Origin: Ardenticatenaceae bacterium
Lineage (GTDB): Bacteria; Chloroflexota; Anaerolineae; Promineifilales; Promineifilaceae
Length of the DNA stretch: 58,150 bases
Direction of reading: 5' to 3'
Assembly (NCBI GenBank): GCA_020634495.1
Contig: JACKBR010000029.1
Coordinates: 1-58,150, forward strand
The notes beneath the pieces were generated by a model, which saw only the letters and a program-made list of their open reading frames with translations, did not search any database and had not been told where the DNA came from. The first letter of the stretch is position 1; every line of letters begins with the position of its first letter. The translations under genes were made by a program, and so were the position numbers. Below are positions 58,109 to 58,150 of this stretch, piece by piece.

Positions 58109-58150
58109 TTTTGCTTTTGTTGGGGCCAGGTTGTTACTGCCGCTGGTAAA
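58105..58150 (-). CDS. C-terminal end of an upstream gene (partial)
   Basis: On the minus strand a frame open from the window edge ends LPAAVTTWPQQKQK and stop at 58105-58107, in an ATGA overlap with the next ATG. Because every other junction in this operon has a 4- to 8-nt overlap, this is probably the last codons of another membrane-protein gene. Too short to identify. Confidence 0.4.
   Translation of the reverse strand, partial: LPAAVTTWPQQKQK

Larger units (their letters stand above)
1..58150. repeat. Highly iterated palindrome ACGGCCGT (HIP1-like)
   Basis: By manual count the 8-bp palindrome ACGGCCGT occurs about 119 times in this window, roughly once per 490 bp, on average composition expected about once. 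Flanks are biased towards an extended form, (G)AAACGGCCGTTTCC or part of it. Copies lie in coding and non-coding DNA and in all frames. Examples start near 1552, 6074, 10741, 14873, 18550, 21826, 29449, 37056, 37066, 43850, 48894, 52088 and 56185. Near-misses such as GCGGCCGT and ACGGCCGC are also common. The distribution resembles the cyanobacterial HIP1 palindrome GCGATCGC. The role is unknown. Confidence 0.95.

Overview
The window looks like a piece of the chromosome of a free-living heterotrophic bacterium, most likely a Chloroflexota member of the Anaerolineae/Ardenticatenia type. This is an inference from gene content: exported lipoproteins with Thr/Pro/Val-rich spacers, a MoxR-DUF58-DUF4350-DUF4129 membrane cluster, many GT39-type membrane enzymes, a surface pullulanase and a single tRNA-Arg. 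There is no sign of a plasmid, prophage, transposase or CRISPR array. Base composition is moderately GC-rich, with an AT-richer island near 23.4-24.7 kb and another near 44.6-45.6 kb.

Layout. 1-6 kb: the gyrB N-terminal part and a large membrane-anchored pullulanase. 6-8.3 kb: a hybrid histidine kinase. 8.4-11.2 kb (+): a tightly overlapping four-gene operon of a membrane-anchored Mrr-type nuclease, a SAM methyltransferase, a nucleotidyltransferase and a histidine phosphatase. 11.2-12.6 kb: an M20 dipeptidase. 12.7-19.6 kb (-): a propeller lipoprotein, then a probable sugar-linked operon (solute-binding lipoprotein, glycerate 2-kinase, phosphohexomutase, sugar-dehydrogenase-like lipoprotein). 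19.7-21.5 kb: an ABC-F ATPase with a structured leader. 21.5-35 kb: RDD and SpoIIM genes on a shared divergent promoter, followed by DUF58, YfhO, a cytochrome P450, MoxR, DUF4350, DUF4129 and two paralogous multi-pass proteins. 35-41 kb: uracil-DNA glycosylase-like, eRF1-like, HtrA, a double-length animal-type phosphofructokinase and a GGCT-like protein. 41.4-46.4 kb: tRNA-Arg(CCT), PriA and small genes. 46.5-51.8 kb: acyl-CoA dehydrogenase, a 29-residue membrane peptide, YggT/YggS, a second sugar-dehydrogenase-like lipoprotein, a degenerate histidine kinase and Dtd. 51.9-58.1 kb (-): four or five overlapping genes for GT-C/GT39-type membrane proteins.

The most striking content is not genic. 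(1) The palindrome ACGGCCGT occurs about 119 times by manual count, in genes and spacers alike, where roughly one copy is expected by chance; it behaves like the cyanobacterial HIP1 element. (2) Short-period (mostly 7-nt) low-complexity arrays with different unit words, usually as inverted pairs forming long hairpins, sit between genes. They also run into stop codons, supply an N-terminus, and lie in frame inside priA, a kinase and a membrane-protein gene. (3) At least four genes carry a good -10 box 6-7 nt before their ATG, implying leaderless mRNAs.

All calls come from reading the sequence; no database search was run.
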